64,000 nt of DNA from Thalassospiraceae bacterium LMO-JJ14. GTDB taxonomy: Bacteria; Pseudomonadota; Alphaproteobacteria; Rhodospirillales; Casp-alpha2. Made by a program: the position numbers and the translations under genes. The notes under the pieces are model-generated. The model worked only from the letters and a program-made list of their open reading frames with translations. It did no database searches and had not been told where the DNA came from. The stretch covers positions 2,728,001-2,792,000 of the forward strand of contig CP134604.1 in the NCBI GenBank assembly GCA_021555105.2. The letters run 5' to 3'. Positions 9,387-18,367 of this stretch are shown here, in pieces. The stretch's first letter is position 1; each line of letters starts with the position of its first letter.

Positions 9387-10130
9387 TTAAGACGTCAGTT
9401 TCGGTAATATGACTTCCCGGGCGCGTTCAAGATCTTCCGGAAAATCTATTTCAATCCAGTCGAGATCTGAGATATCGACAATCCCAAAAGCACCACGCGG
9501 CCCGCCGACAATAACATCACGGATCGCTTCTTCGTAAGTCGCCATCAACTGGCCACCCTCGATGTAGTTTTCCAGCGACGCCGCCACGAGCGGACCGGTC
9601 TCACGCGAAACCGTCATAAAGCCGGGCCATTCACCCATGGCATCGAACTGGCCGACGATACGCTTGCCGAAGTCGACAACGGTGCCGTTGCGGAGGCAAA
9701 TTCGGACCGGGTCGTCCCCTTCGTCCAGATCATCGTCATAAACAAAAGCGCTCGCCTCGACGCTGTCGATCAGGCGCTTCAGAATTTCGGTGTCGTACAG
9801 CACATCCGCATCCATGAAGAGGACATCCTGCCCACATCGGTAGGCTTCGCGGGCATACCACATGGAAATGATGCTGCCGCCGCGATACATCGGATTTTCG
9901 ATAATCTCCAGAAACCCGTCTGGGGCGCACCGCTCGGCTTCGGCGACGACGAGGTCTTTCCTGTAACCGACGACGAGAGTCAGCTTTTCGATGCCGAAAT
10001 TCTGAAGATATTCGATATGGCGAGCCAGCAAGGTCTGGCCGTCAAACTCGATCAGGCTTTTCGGTGGCTGGGTGCGGCTATCCCCAAAGAGACGGCTGCC
10101 GACACCTGCGGCAAGTATGATGGCATGCAT
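9387..10130 (-). CDS. NTP-transferase-family nucleotidyltransferase
   Basis: This 247-aa Rossmann-like nucleotidyltransferase opens with MHAIILAAGVGSRLFGD, the NTP-binding signature, followed by PPKSLIEFDGQTLLARHIEYL. The metal site is at VLFMDADVLYD, and a late WIEIDFPEDLERA segment matches the family's second metal-ligand region. Such enzymes make CDP- or UDP-activated alcohols, choline or sugars; the closest types by wording are PntC/LicC-like cytidylyltransferases. It is distinct from the nucleotidyltransferase domain fused to PepM. It follows hpnA by 51 bp and precedes the GST. With two CDP-alcohol phosphotransferases nearby, it is a candidate for providing a second CMP-activated headgroup, which is inference. 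Confidence 0.85.
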   Translation of the reverse strand: MHAIILAAGVGSRLFGDSRTQPPKSLIEFDGQTLLARHIEYLQNFGIEKLTLVVGYRKDLVVAEAERCAPDGFLEIIENPMYRGGSIISMWYAREAYRCGQDVLFMDADVLYDTEILKRLIDSVEASAFVYDDDLDEGDDPVRICLRNGTVVDFGKRIVGQFDAMGEWPGFMTVSRETGPLVAASLENYIEGGQLMATYEEAIRDVIVGGPRGAFGIVDISDLDWIEIDFPEDLERAREVILPKLTS

Positions 10131-10181
10131 AAGTGATATCCCTGTTTGCGGGCCCGTATATTTGTTGAATGAGGCTAGAAG

Positions 10182-11246
10182 TCAAGAACGCTTGCCGGTA
10201 TCGCCAAGATAGGCGTTCGCCTGAAACCAGTCGACAGCATCCGCCAAAGCCTGTGTCCCGGGACGGTGAGTGTATCCGAGTTCGTACTCTGCCCGTCTGG
10301 AGGAAAAGAACATCTTTTTCTTCGACATTTTGAGCCCATCGACCGTTGCGAACGGCTCGCCCCGACCGGTCACGGCGCACCACATTTCCGCCGCCCAAGC
10401 CATCGGATAGATCGGAGCGCGTGGAATTTGCAAAAATGGCGGTTTGACACCGGCATGCTGGGCAACCGTATTCAGGATTGCGCGTAGCGTCATATCATCG
10501 CCGCCAAGAATATAACGACGCCCCTTTTTACCTTTTTCGAAAGCCAGTAAATGACCTTCGGCAACATCATCGACGTGTGCCACATTCAAACCTGTGTCGA
10601 CGTAAGCCGGCATGCGGCCGGCGGCAGCTTCGACCACAAGCCGCCCCGTCGGTGTCGGTTTGATATCGCGAGGGCCAATGGGGGTCGACGGATTGACGAT
10701 CACGCAATCCAGCCCGGTTTCGGCAATTACCGCTTGCGCAGCTTCTTCCGCACGGAACTTTGATTGCTTGTAGACACCGATCATGTCGCTGAAGCCGACC
10801 GGTGTTTCCTCATCCGCCGGACGTCCTGACGGATCAATACCGAGTACCGCGACACTGGAGGTATATACAGCCCGTTCAACCCCCACTTCATGCGCTTTCG
10901 CGAGGATAGCGCGTGTCCCTTCCACATTGGCGCGGAACATTGACGCCGGATCGCGGGTCCAGAGACGGTAATCCGCAGCGACATGGAATAACCCTGTACA
11001 ACCCGCCAACGCGGGTATCAGGCTTTCAGGCCGCATCAGGTCGCCTTCGCACACCGAAACATCAAGACCGGACAAATTCCGCCGGTCACTGCCCGGCCGG
11101 ACCAGTACCCGTACGTGCGCGCCGCGCGCCAAAAGCACGCGCACGACCGCAGAACCGACAAAGCCTGTCGCGCCGGTAACCAGGTATGGACCATTGTTAA
11201 GCTGCACAGCCTGTTTCCTGTAATTCATCACAGCCGAGTTTTCCAT
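10182..11246 (-). CDS. hpnA: Hopanoid-associated sugar epimerase HpnA
   Basis: This 354-aa protein is an extended short-chain dehydrogenase/epimerase. The dinucleotide-binding GATGFVGSAVVRVLL lies near residues 24-38, and the catalytic Y-x3-K is in GVYKQSKFRAEEAA. NPSTPIGPRDIKPTPTG follows, and the C-terminus is characteristic of the HpnA subfamily. HpnA sits in hopanoid clusters and is thought to act on a sugar or ribose-derived side chain, but its exact reaction is not established. It is divergent from ispH, with 101 bp between, and leads a leftward unit with the nucleotidyltransferase and GST genes. The first ATG has no strong ribosome site, and an in-frame ATG six codons later could also serve. 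Confidence 0.88.
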   Translation of the reverse strand: MENSAVMNYRKQAVQLNNGPYLVTGATGFVGSAVVRVLLARGAHVRVLVRPGSDRRNLSGLDVSVCEGDLMRPESLIPALAGCTGLFHVAADYRLWTRDPASMFRANVEGTRAILAKAHEVGVERAVYTSSVAVLGIDPSGRPADEETPVGFSDMIGVYKQSKFRAEEAAQAVIAETGLDCVIVNPSTPIGPRDIKPTPTGRLVVEAAAGRMPAYVDTGLNVAHVDDVAEGHLLAFEKGKKGRRYILGGDDMTLRAILNTVAQHAGVKPPFLQIPRAPIYPMAWAAEMWCAVTGRGEPFATVDGLKMSKKKMFFSSRRAEYELGYTHRPGTQALADAVDWFQANAYLGDTGKRS

Positions 11247-11347
11247 GGAAAAACCGGCGCAAAGACGTTAAACACCCATTGATAACGGTGGATTGATATC
11301 TACCTTTTATCATAAGGCCGGCCTGCAATGAGCATGTCCGGTGCGAT

Positions 11348-12337
11348 ATGAAAACCCCCGGGATATTTGACGTCATGAGCGAACCCATCGAAATCATCCT
11401 CGCCAACCCACGCGGTTTTTGTGCCGGCGTCGAACGCGCCATTGAAATTGTCGAAAAGGCTCTGATCAAATACGGTCCGCCTATCTATGTGCGGCACGAA
11501 ATCGTACATAACAAGCACGTGGTCGAATCGCTGCGCGCCAAGGGTGCCGTATTCGTGGATGAAATCGATGAAATCCCGGAAGGCGCCGTGACCATTTTCA
11601 GCGCGCACGGTGTAGCGGAAAAGGTCGAGATTGCCGCCCGTTCGCGTGATCTGCCTGTTATCGACGCAACATGCCCGCTGGTTTCCAAGGTCCACAAGGA
11701 AGGTCAAAATCAGGCCGGCAAAGGCCGTCAGGTTATACTTATCGGCCACCGGGGTCATCCGGAAGTGGAAGGCACACAAGGCCGTATTCCGGGTGGCGTG
11801 TTGATTGTCAGCGATCCCCGTGAAGTGGCAGGGCTTGAAGTTCAAGACCCGGAAAAACTGGCATATGTGACACAAACCACGCTCTCCGTCGACGAAACGC
11901 GCGCGACCATTGACGCCCTGAAGAAACGCTTTCCAAGTATTGTCGGCCCGGACGTCAAAGACATCTGCTATGCAACGCAAAACCGACAGCAGGCCGTTCG
12001 TGAACTGTCGCAAACGGTTGATCTGCTGTTGGTCGTTGGTGCAAAAAACAGTTCCAATTCCAACCGTCTGGCGGAACTCGGCGGTGAAAATGGCACGCCG
12101 TCCTATCTGATCGACGATGCATCCATGATCCAGGATTCCTGGTTCGACGGTGTGTCCAAGGTTGGTCTGACGGCCGGTGCATCGGCACCCGAAGAGCTGG
12201 TCCAGGGTGTCGTCAAGCGGATCGGCGCACTACGAGGTGCGACTGTTCGTAATCATGACGGCGTTGAGGAAAATGTCGTTTTCAAATTGCCGCGGGAGCT
12301 TATCGATGCCGAGCCTGCCAGCGCGGTCGGAGACTGA
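11348..12337 (+). CDS. ispH: 4-hydroxy-3-methylbut-2-enyl diphosphate reductase IspH (LytB)
   Basis: This 329-aa iron-sulfur enzyme catalyses the last step of the MEP pathway, forming IPP and DMAPP from HMBPP. The three cluster cysteines are visible as C25 ([12 protein letters not shown]), C109 ([13 protein letters not shown]) and C207 ([12 protein letters not shown]). The catalytic glutamate is in [13 protein letters not shown] (E141), and the TQTTLS segment follows. An in-frame ATG at codon 10 (MSEPIEII) is an alternative start close to the usual IspH N-terminus. hpnH begins 2 nt after its stop, so the two are co-transcribed. This places isoprenoid precursor supply with the radical SAM step of hopanoid extension. 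Confidence 0.95.
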   Translation: MKTPGIFDVMSEPIEIILANPRGFCAGVERAIEIVEKALIKYGPPIYVRHEIVHNKHVVESLRAKGAVFVDEIDEIPEGAVTIFSAHGVAEKVEIAARSRDLPVIDATCPLVSKVHKEGQNQAGKGRQVILIGHRGHPEVEGTQGRIPGGVLIVSDPREVAGLEVQDPEKLAYVTQTTLSVDETRATIDALKKRFPSIVGPDVKDICYATQNRQQAVRELSQTVDLLLVVGAKNSSNSNRLAELGGENGTPSYLIDDASMIQDSWFDGVSKVGLTAGASAPEELVQGVVKRIGALRGATVRNHDGVEENVVFKLPRELIDAEPASAVGD

Positions 12338-12339
12338 AT

Positions 12340-13494
12340 ATGGCGGTTCCCCTGATCCAGCAAGCCCGTGTCGGCGCATATATCATGAAGCAACGCCTGA
12401 AGGGTGTTGAAAAGTACCCGCTTGTCCTGATGCTGGAGCCCTTGTTCCGCTGCAACCTCGCCTGTCCGGGCTGCGGCAAGATCGATTACGAGGACGATAT
12501 CCTCAACAAGCGGCTGAGCTTTGACGAATGCATGGAAGCCGTCGATGACTGCGGCGCGCCTATTGTCTCCATACCGGGTGGTGAGCCGCTTATTCACAAG
12601 GAAATCAAACAGATTGTCGAAGGCATCGTTGCGCGCAAGAAATTCGTATATCTGTGTACCAATGCCCTGCTGCTTGAGAAGCGGCTCGATGACTTCACGC
12701 CGTCACCATACCTGACATTCTCGGTTCATCTGGATGGGCTTGAAACGCATCACGACCACGCGGTTGACCAGAAAGGCACATTCAAGCGTGCTGTATCCGC
12801 AATCAAGGCGGCTAAGGCCCGCGGCTTTCGGGTAAATATCAATTGTACCCTTTTCAACCAAATGACCGCCGAAGAGTGTGCCGAATTCTTTGATTTCTGC
12901 ACCAACGAGCTGCAGGTCGAAGGGATCACCATATCGCCGGGTTATGCTTACGAGCGCGCGCCCGATCAGGAGCACTTCCTGCAACGAGGCAAGACCAAGG
13001 AACTGTTCCGCCAGATCTTTCGCTTAAAGGGTGACAAGAAGTGGCGCTTTAGCCAGTCCAGTCTGTTTATGGATTTCCTTGCCGGCAACCAGCAGTACCA
13101 TTGCCAGCCATGGGGCAACCCGACACGCAACATCTTCGGCTGGCAGAAACCTTGCTACCTGCTTAGCGAGGGATACGTGAAATCCTTCAAGGAATTGATG
13201 GATGACACGCCCTGGGACCAGTACGGCACCGGCAACTACGAAAAATGTGCCAATTGCATGGTGCATTGCGGCTACGAACCAACCGCCGTCGCCGACACGG
13301 TGAAACACCCCTTGAAAGCACTGGGGGTCTTCCTGCGCGGCATCGACACCGAGAAACCTATGGCGCCTGAAATTTCACTCGAAAATCAACGTCCGGCGGA
13401 ATTCGTCTTCGAAAACCTGGTCGAGACCATGTCGCAAAAACTAGAGCGCGAAAAAGCCGAAGCCCGGTCCAAGGACGCGGGTCGCGCCGCTTAA
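12340..13494 (+). CDS. hpnH: Adenosyl-hopene transferase HpnH (radical SAM)
   Basis: This 384-aa radical SAM enzyme joins the 5'-deoxyadenosyl group to diploptene to give adenosylhopene, the first committed step to C35 hopanoids. The cluster motif C-x3-C-x2-C is at C38, C42 and C45 (FRCNLACPGCGKIDY). GGEPLIH and VHLDGLETHHD follow as in the core domain, and a C-terminal cysteine set (YEKCANCMVHCGYEPTA) fits the HpnH extension. It starts 2 nt after ispH. The 3' end overlaps the convergent hpnG by 54 bp. The last ~25 residues are charged (KLEREKAEARSKDAG) and are likely a variable tail. Confidence 0.95.
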   Translation: MAVPLIQQARVGAYIMKQRLKGVEKYPLVLMLEPLFRCNLACPGCGKIDYEDDILNKRLSFDECMEAVDDCGAPIVSIPGGEPLIHKEIKQIVEGIVARKKFVYLCTNALLLEKRLDDFTPSPYLTFSVHLDGLETHHDHAVDQKGTFKRAVSAIKAAKARGFRVNINCTLFNQMTAEECAEFFDFCTNELQVEGITISPGYAYERAPDQEHFLQRGKTKELFRQIFRLKGDKKWRFSQSSLFMDFLAGNQQYHCQPWGNPTRNIFGWQKPCYLLSEGYVKSFKELMDDTPWDQYGTGNYEKCANCMVHCGYEPTAVADTVKHPLKALGVFLRGIDTEKPMAPEISLENQRPAEFVFENLVETMSQKLEREKAEARSKDAGRAA

Positions 13495-14118
13495 GCTCTC
13501 CATTGCTTGCCTGTTATATCTGTTGAGGTCGAGCAACCGTCCTATTGTCCACGGTTGCAGGCAAACCCCGGCGATTACCGGCAACAGACTGATGCTGCCA
13601 TCAGGCCTGACGGAATCCAGGGCATATCCGGGAATATCGTAACCCGCCGGATCGATAATCGCGCGCAGGACGGCAAACGGGATGCCCGCTTCGTCAGCCA
13701 TGGCGGCGACGATATGACTTTCCATATCGAGGGCTGCGATGCCCTCCCTCTTGAACCAAGCCTTGTCTTCACTGCCCGCAACATAATCGACCCCCGCCAC
13801 GATGGATGTTTGTATGTTGAATACGGCTGCCAGGCGTCCACACCAGTCGCTATCCGCTGCAAACGCGTGCCCATCCGAATTCATGACGCGATCAGCGATA
13901 ACCAGATCACCTGGTTGCAGCAACGGAGAAACGCCCCCGGCGCTGCCGAAGCTCAATATCCCGTCCACGCCCAATCCAATCAGTGCAGCAACACCGTCAC
14001 GGGCCCGCGACGGTCGGGCACCGGACAGGCGCACGTAAGGCGCATCCTCCGTGCCCATAACGGGCGCAAGGGCAGCTTCCTCGCTCTTAACGCCGGTAAT
14101 GATGCCGATACGCGGCAC
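13441..14118 (-). CDS. hpnG: Adenosylhopane nucleosidase/phosphorylase HpnG
   Basis: This 225-aa member of the nucleoside phosphorylase fold removes adenine from adenosylhopane to give ribosylhopane-type product. Family segments seen are MPRIGIITGVKSEEAAL at the start, the glycine-rich ILSFGSAGGVSPLLQPGDLVIAD stretch (about 55-77) and ALDMESHIVAAMADEAGIPFAVLRAI, with the Glu that contacts the ribose. It lies 5 nt downstream of shc on the same strand, so it is the last gene of the shc unit, and it converges on hpnH with a 54-bp overlap. HpnH and HpnG act consecutively, so both steps are present here. No hpnO aminotransferase is in the window. Confidence 0.93.
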   Translation of the reverse strand: MPRIGIITGVKSEEAALAPVMGTEDAPYVRLSGARPSRARDGVAALIGLGVDGILSFGSAGGVSPLLQPGDLVIADRVMNSDGHAFAADSDWCGRLAAVFNIQTSIVAGVDYVAGSEDKAWFKREGIAALDMESHIVAAMADEAGIPFAVLRAIIDPAGYDIPGYALDSVRPDGSISLLPVIAGVCLQPWTIGRLLDLNRYNRQAMESLSGATRVLGPGFGFFAL

Positions 14119-14123
14119 CGCCG

Positions 14124-16076
14124 TCAGATGCCGTATTTGGGGGTGCGCTCGTTACCGCGCGACAAGTTCACGTAGCGGGCAAGGGTCCATAACGGGAAAT
14201 AGGCGCTGTAGCCGTGGTAGCGAAGATAGAACACGCGCGGAAACCCGACGGCATTGAAGTACTCCTCGTCCCACTTGCCGCCTTCGCGGGGCGCTTCCAT
14301 CAGATAACTGATGCCTCGCTCGACCGCTTGCGAATTGATCTCACCTGCGGCAATCAGCCCCAATAACGCCCAAGACGTTTGCGAAGGCGTCGAGGTTTTA
14401 ACTTCATCTCGGCGGTGCTGCCAGTAACTGGCGCAATCCTCGCCCCAGCCGCCATCGGCAAATTGCCGGGCCTTGAGCCATTCGACGGCCTTGCGGATAT
14501 AAGGCGCGTCCATATCCTCGCCGACCGCATTCAGCGCACAGAGCACGGACCATGTGCCATAGACGTAATTGTTGCCCCAGCGCCCAAACCACGAACCATC
14601 CGTTTCCTGTTCGCGTTTCAGGTATTCGACGCCGCGACGCACACTTTCGCGTTCCTGCCCATATCCGAGTTGCGCCAGGAATGAAACGCAGCGTGCACTG
14701 ACATCCGCCGTTGGCGGGTCCAGCAGCGCTCCGTGATCGGCAAACGGAATGTGTTGCAGGACGTAGTATTCATTATCGATATCGAAGGCCCCCCAACCAC
14801 CGTTTTTCGATTGCATGCCTTCTATCCAGATTTTGGCGCGTTCTATTGCGGTCTGGTAACGCTCCGCATCGGCACGATGCAGCAACATGCCGACGACGGC
14901 TGTATCGTCGACATCGGGGTAATAATCGTTGTTGTACTGAAACGCCCAGCCACCCGGTTTAAGCCCCGGCCGGTTGACAGCCCAGTCACCCGCAACATCG
15001 AGAATCTGCCGATCTGCGAGCCAGTCCGTGGCCGCGACCAGCGCCTTCTCGCTCATATCCAGACCGGCTTCCATCAGCGCATGGCCGCCAAGAGACGTAT
15101 CCCAGATCGGGGACAGGCAAGGCTGGCAATACCCTTCACCATTCTTGAAGGTCAAAAGCTTGTCGATGGATTCCCTGGCGATCATATAATCCGGATCGTC
15201 ACGGGCGTATCCCAATGCATCAAACGCCATGACGGTATTGGCCATGGCCGGGAAAATCGCTCCAAGACCGTCTTCTCCATTCAGTCTCGGACCGATGAAA
15301 TCAAGGCAGCGTTTTATCGCCTTCTTTTCCAGGCCCGACGGGAACAGCGGCTCGACGATCTTTGCAATACGATCGATACCCAGACACAACGTGCCGATCC
15401 AGTGCCCCGTCGGATTGACCATATACTCGTCTTCGTCATTGGCGGGGCGAATGAACAACTCCTCAATACCGATGCCTCTGGGGTTCTTCGCTTTTGGTTT
15501 AAGGACCGCCAAAATCAGCAAAGGCACCATGACTGTCCGTGACCAGTACGAAATCTTATCGACATGGAACGGTGACCAGCGCGGTATCAGAAGCGCCTCG
15601 GCGCGCATCACCGGAACAGCACGCCACGGCACCTGTTCGAACAGCGCCAGTGCGATACGCGTAAAGACATTGGCTTTGGCTGCACCACCGTGCGCCAGAA
15701 TGGCTTTACGGGCCGCTTTCATATGCGGCGCTTCGGGATCGTCGCCGACCAGCTTCAAGGCGTAATAGGCCTTCACTGAAGCACTGATATTGAAATCCCC
15801 ATCGTGATAGAGCGGCCAACCGCCGTGCTTGTCTTCCTGGATGCGGCGCAGATAAACAGCAAGCTTCTTTTCGATCTCGTCGTTCGGCTCGCCCAGATAG
15901 TGATTGAGCAGGATGTACTCAGCCGGAATCGTCGCATCGGCCTCCAGCTCAAAGGCCCAATACCCCTCGCTTTGCTGCTCTCCCAAGAACCATTCACGCG
16001 ATACGGAGACGACCTTCTCGACATGTTCGAGAGAGTCATTACTGCCTTTCGCTGCCTGAGCGCTGAGTTCAACCAA
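14124..16076 (-). CDS. shc: Squalene-hopene cyclase
   Basis: This 650-aa monotopic membrane enzyme cyclises squalene to hopene and hopanol. The catalytic acid motif DxDD is D388-V-D390-D391 in YYPDVDDTAVVGM. QW-type repeats are visible, including DGSWFGRWGNNYVYGTW, DGGWGEDCASYW and GGWGAFDIDNEYY. Length matches the family (630-660 aa). The start is a TTG at 16076 with AAAGGA 8 nt upstream; no better ATG is present. hpnG follows after 5 nt. The 96-bp gap to hpnE upstream may hold a promoter or simply be read through. Equivalent to hpnF in hopanoid nomenclature. Confidence 0.97.
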   Translation of the reverse strand: MVELSAQAAKGSNDSLEHVEKVVSVSREWFLGEQQSEGYWAFELEADATIPAEYILLNHYLGEPNDEIEKKLAVYLRRIQEDKHGGWPLYHDGDFNISASVKAYYALKLVGDDPEAPHMKAARKAILAHGGAAKANVFTRIALALFEQVPWRAVPVMRAEALLIPRWSPFHVDKISYWSRTVMVPLLILAVLKPKAKNPRGIGIEELFIRPANDEDEYMVNPTGHWIGTLCLGIDRIAKIVEPLFPSGLEKKAIKRCLDFIGPRLNGEDGLGAIFPAMANTVMAFDALGYARDDPDYMIARESIDKLLTFKNGEGYCQPCLSPIWDTSLGGHALMEAGLDMSEKALVAATDWLADRQILDVAGDWAVNRPGLKPGGWAFQYNNDYYPDVDDTAVVGMLLHRADAERYQTAIERAKIWIEGMQSKNGGWGAFDIDNEYYVLQHIPFADHGALLDPPTADVSARCVSFLAQLGYGQERESVRRGVEYLKREQETDGSWFGRWGNNYVYGTWSVLCALNAVGEDMDAPYIRKAVEWLKARQFADGGWGEDCASYWQHRRDEVKTSTPSQTSWALLGLIAAGEINSQAVERGISYLMEAPREGGKWDEEYFNAVGFPRVFYLRYHGYSAYFPLWTLARYVNLSRGNERTPKYGI

Positions 16077-16172
16077 TGATGGGTTCCTTTAGAGCGACCA
16101 GCCCCCACGGAGCTTTACGCAAATCAAGTCCGATAACGCTGATCAAGACCATAGACTTGTGTCAAAATTTCG

Positions 16173-17417
16173 TCATCTATTCAAGGCTAACCCTGTACAG
16201 CGATGCCCCGATCTGATTGCACCCTCAATCGTCGCCGGAAGCCCGGTATCGGTCCAATCTCCGGCCAGCCAAAGATTTCTGATCCCGGTTTCGGGTCCGG
16301 AGCGGCGGCTGATCTGTTGTGGCGTCTGTGCAAAAGTCGCACGTTTTTCCTTAATGACCCGAACTGGCGGCAAAATATCCGGATTCATAGCCAGAATCCG
16401 GGCGATCTCGTGCCAGATACGGGCTGCAATATCGCTCGCGGTCTCATCTACGACGTGATCGGCGGCGCTGATCGTCACCGATGCGATGTTTCCGCGCAGA
16501 AACAACCACTCGGCCAAACCGCCCAGGATGCCGATGATCCGCGCGCGCCGTTCACCGCCAATATCGAAATGGACGTTGACGATTGCGCGAAATTCATCGG
16601 GAACGGATACCCCCGCGATCAGTTCTCCGGCGATTGAGGGCGGCAGCGCAGAAATCACGATATCGTCGTCCGCCAATCGGATCGTCTCTCCGTCCAGATC
16701 GAGGGCGCGCACGCTTGTATCCTGAATATTCAGTCCGCGGCATCGCACCCCGAGCCTCACGTCCGCCCCCTGGGCGCGAAGATACGCCAGCGCCGGGTCG
16801 ACAAAGCTGAATCCCAGCCCACGCTTTGCCAATACAGGCCGGCAGGACATGCCGCCCTGCATCACGGTTTCCCGGATCACGGGCGCCAACAGCGCTGCGG
16901 CTGCGCGCTCAGGTTCGGTATTCAGAACGGCGATGGCAAAGGGCTTCCAGAAGCGTTCATAAAGTTGTCCGGTATCTTTCAAAACATCGGCAACACATGC
17001 ATCGGGACCGGCTTTGAAAAGCTTTCGGCTACGCCAGAAGTCCCTGAGCCGCACACCAGGTATTCCGTGATGCGGGCACAACAACCGCCACGGGATACGT
17101 CCCTTGCCAAGCGCGACTTCCCAGGTTTCACCCGTCCCCACGTCTTGAAACGGAAGACATGCCGGCAGGATATCGATCGTTTCCATGGCACCGGTTCTTG
17201 CGAGATAGCGCATGGCGTCGACATTGCCGCTCAGGACCAGATGGTTGCCGTTATCGATATCGCAACCGAGTTGTTTGTCGAAGAAACTCCGGCAGCGGCC
17301 ACCGGCTTGCGGCGCGGCCTCGATCAAGGTGACCGCTACGCCCTGCTCGCATAGCGATGTTGCCGCAGCAAGGCCGGCAACGCCACCGCCCAGGACGAAG
17401 GCCTTGCGGGTTGTCAC
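16173..17417 (-). CDS. hpnE: Hydroxysqualene dehydroxylase HpnE (FAD-dependent)
   Basis: This 414-aa flavoprotein of the amine-oxidase/phytoene-desaturase fold reduces hydroxysqualene to squalene, the third step of the HpnC-HpnD-HpnE route. The N-terminal FAD-binding motif is VLGGGVAGLAAATSLCEQG (about 8-26), followed by ExxPQAGGRCRSF. The C-terminal FAD segment is NLWLAGDWTDTGLPATIEGAIRSG (about 382-405). It starts with GTG inside the hpnD stop (GTGA, 4-nt overlap), so it is translated together with hpnD. Order hpnC-hpnB-hpnD-hpnE-shc on one strand follows the pathway, with hpnB inserted. Confidence 0.94.
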   Translation of the reverse strand: MTTRKAFVLGGGVAGLAAATSLCEQGVAVTLIEAAPQAGGRCRSFFDKQLGCDIDNGNHLVLSGNVDAMRYLARTGAMETIDILPACLPFQDVGTGETWEVALGKGRIPWRLLCPHHGIPGVRLRDFWRSRKLFKAGPDACVADVLKDTGQLYERFWKPFAIAVLNTEPERAAAALLAPVIRETVMQGGMSCRPVLAKRGLGFSFVDPALAYLRAQGADVRLGVRCRGLNIQDTSVRALDLDGETIRLADDDIVISALPPSIAGELIAGVSVPDEFRAIVNVHFDIGGERRARIIGILGGLAEWLFLRGNIASVTISAADHVVDETASDIAARIWHEIARILAMNPDILPPVRVIKEKRATFAQTPQQISRRSGPETGIRNLWLAGDWTDTGLPATIEGAIRSGHRCTGLALNR

Positions 17418-18295
17418 CCGAATACTCCGTACCTTACGGCAATCATGATTTTCTCAAACTTCGAGGGTCCGACATCCGTTTCAAGATTTTGCCAACCTCG
17501 TTTCTGCAGTTTGTCGAGAATACGGCAATAGACCTGCATCATCATCACCGCCGGGCGAACGGCATCGGGATCGGCTGCGGCGATTACGGTTTTCGCAGCC
17601 TCGAAGTGTTTTTCCGCACGGTCGGCAAGATCATCGCAAAGCCCCGCCAGGCCGGGTGCGGTGATCACATCTTCGATACCTTCGCCATCCGCACCGGCAC
17701 CAGCCAGCAGATCCGCCGGCAGGTAAACCCGGTCACGTCCCGCATCCTCGACGATATCGCGAAGGATATTGGTCAGTTGCAGCGCCATCCCAAGTTCGGC
17801 GGAAAGGCGAACACCCTCGTCTTCGCCAAGGCCGAATATCCGGACACATAGCCTGCCGACGGCGCAAGCCACACGGTCGCAGTACAGCGCCAGCTCATCC
17901 ATATCGGCGAGACGGACACGCGGTGCGGCATCCATTTCCATACCGTCGATTACCGCCAGAAAATCGGCTTTTTGAAGATTGAAGGTTCTGACCGGGTCCA
18001 GCAGGGCCCGTGAAATCGGGTGGTGACATGTGCCGCCATACAGCAATTCAATTTCATGGCGCCAGGCATCCAGCAGTTCACGTTTGCGATCCAGCGGCAG
18101 ATCGCCATCGGCGATATCGTCGACATCGCGGCAAAAGGCATAGACGGCGAAAACACCCCGGCGGCGCGGCGTATCCAGTCGGCGCATGGCCCAGAAAAAA
18201 GACGTCCCTGCACGCCTCACCAGCGCCTCGACATAGGCATCGGGCGGGTCAGCCGGCAGGTCCGGCTCCAACGGCAGGGGCTCATGCACGCTCAT
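17414..18295 (-). CDS. hpnD: Presqualene diphosphate synthase HpnD
   Basis: This 293-aa trans-isoprenyl (squalene/phytoene synthase) fold protein joins two farnesyl diphosphates to presqualene diphosphate. The first Asp-rich motif is FCRDVDDIADG (about 54-64), and the second is LTNILRDIVEDAGRDRVYLP (about 155-174), holding Mg-diphosphate. It is coupled to hpnE by a 4-nt overlap and lies 72 bp after hpnB. HpnC at 19512 is the second family member; having both HpnC and HpnD with HpnE is the bacterial replacement for a single squalene synthase. Assignment as D rather than C rests on its coupling to hpnE and on segment wording. Confidence 0.92.
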   Translation of the reverse strand: MSVHEPLPLEPDLPADPPDAYVEALVRRAGTSFFWAMRRLDTPRRRGVFAVYAFCRDVDDIADGDLPLDRKRELLDAWRHEIELLYGGTCHHPISRALLDPVRTFNLQKADFLAVIDGMEMDAAPRVRLADMDELALYCDRVACAVGRLCVRIFGLGEDEGVRLSAELGMALQLTNILRDIVEDAGRDRVYLPADLLAGAGADGEGIEDVITAPGLAGLCDDLADRAEKHFEAAKTVIAAADPDAVRPAVMMMQVYCRILDKLQKRGWQNLETDVGPSKFEKIMIAVRYGVFG

Positions 18296-18367
18296 GGCGG
18301 CATGGATACACTACCCGCATGGATGCGTCATCTGTTAGCTAACACCGGAAGTTCGGGCAATACACCT

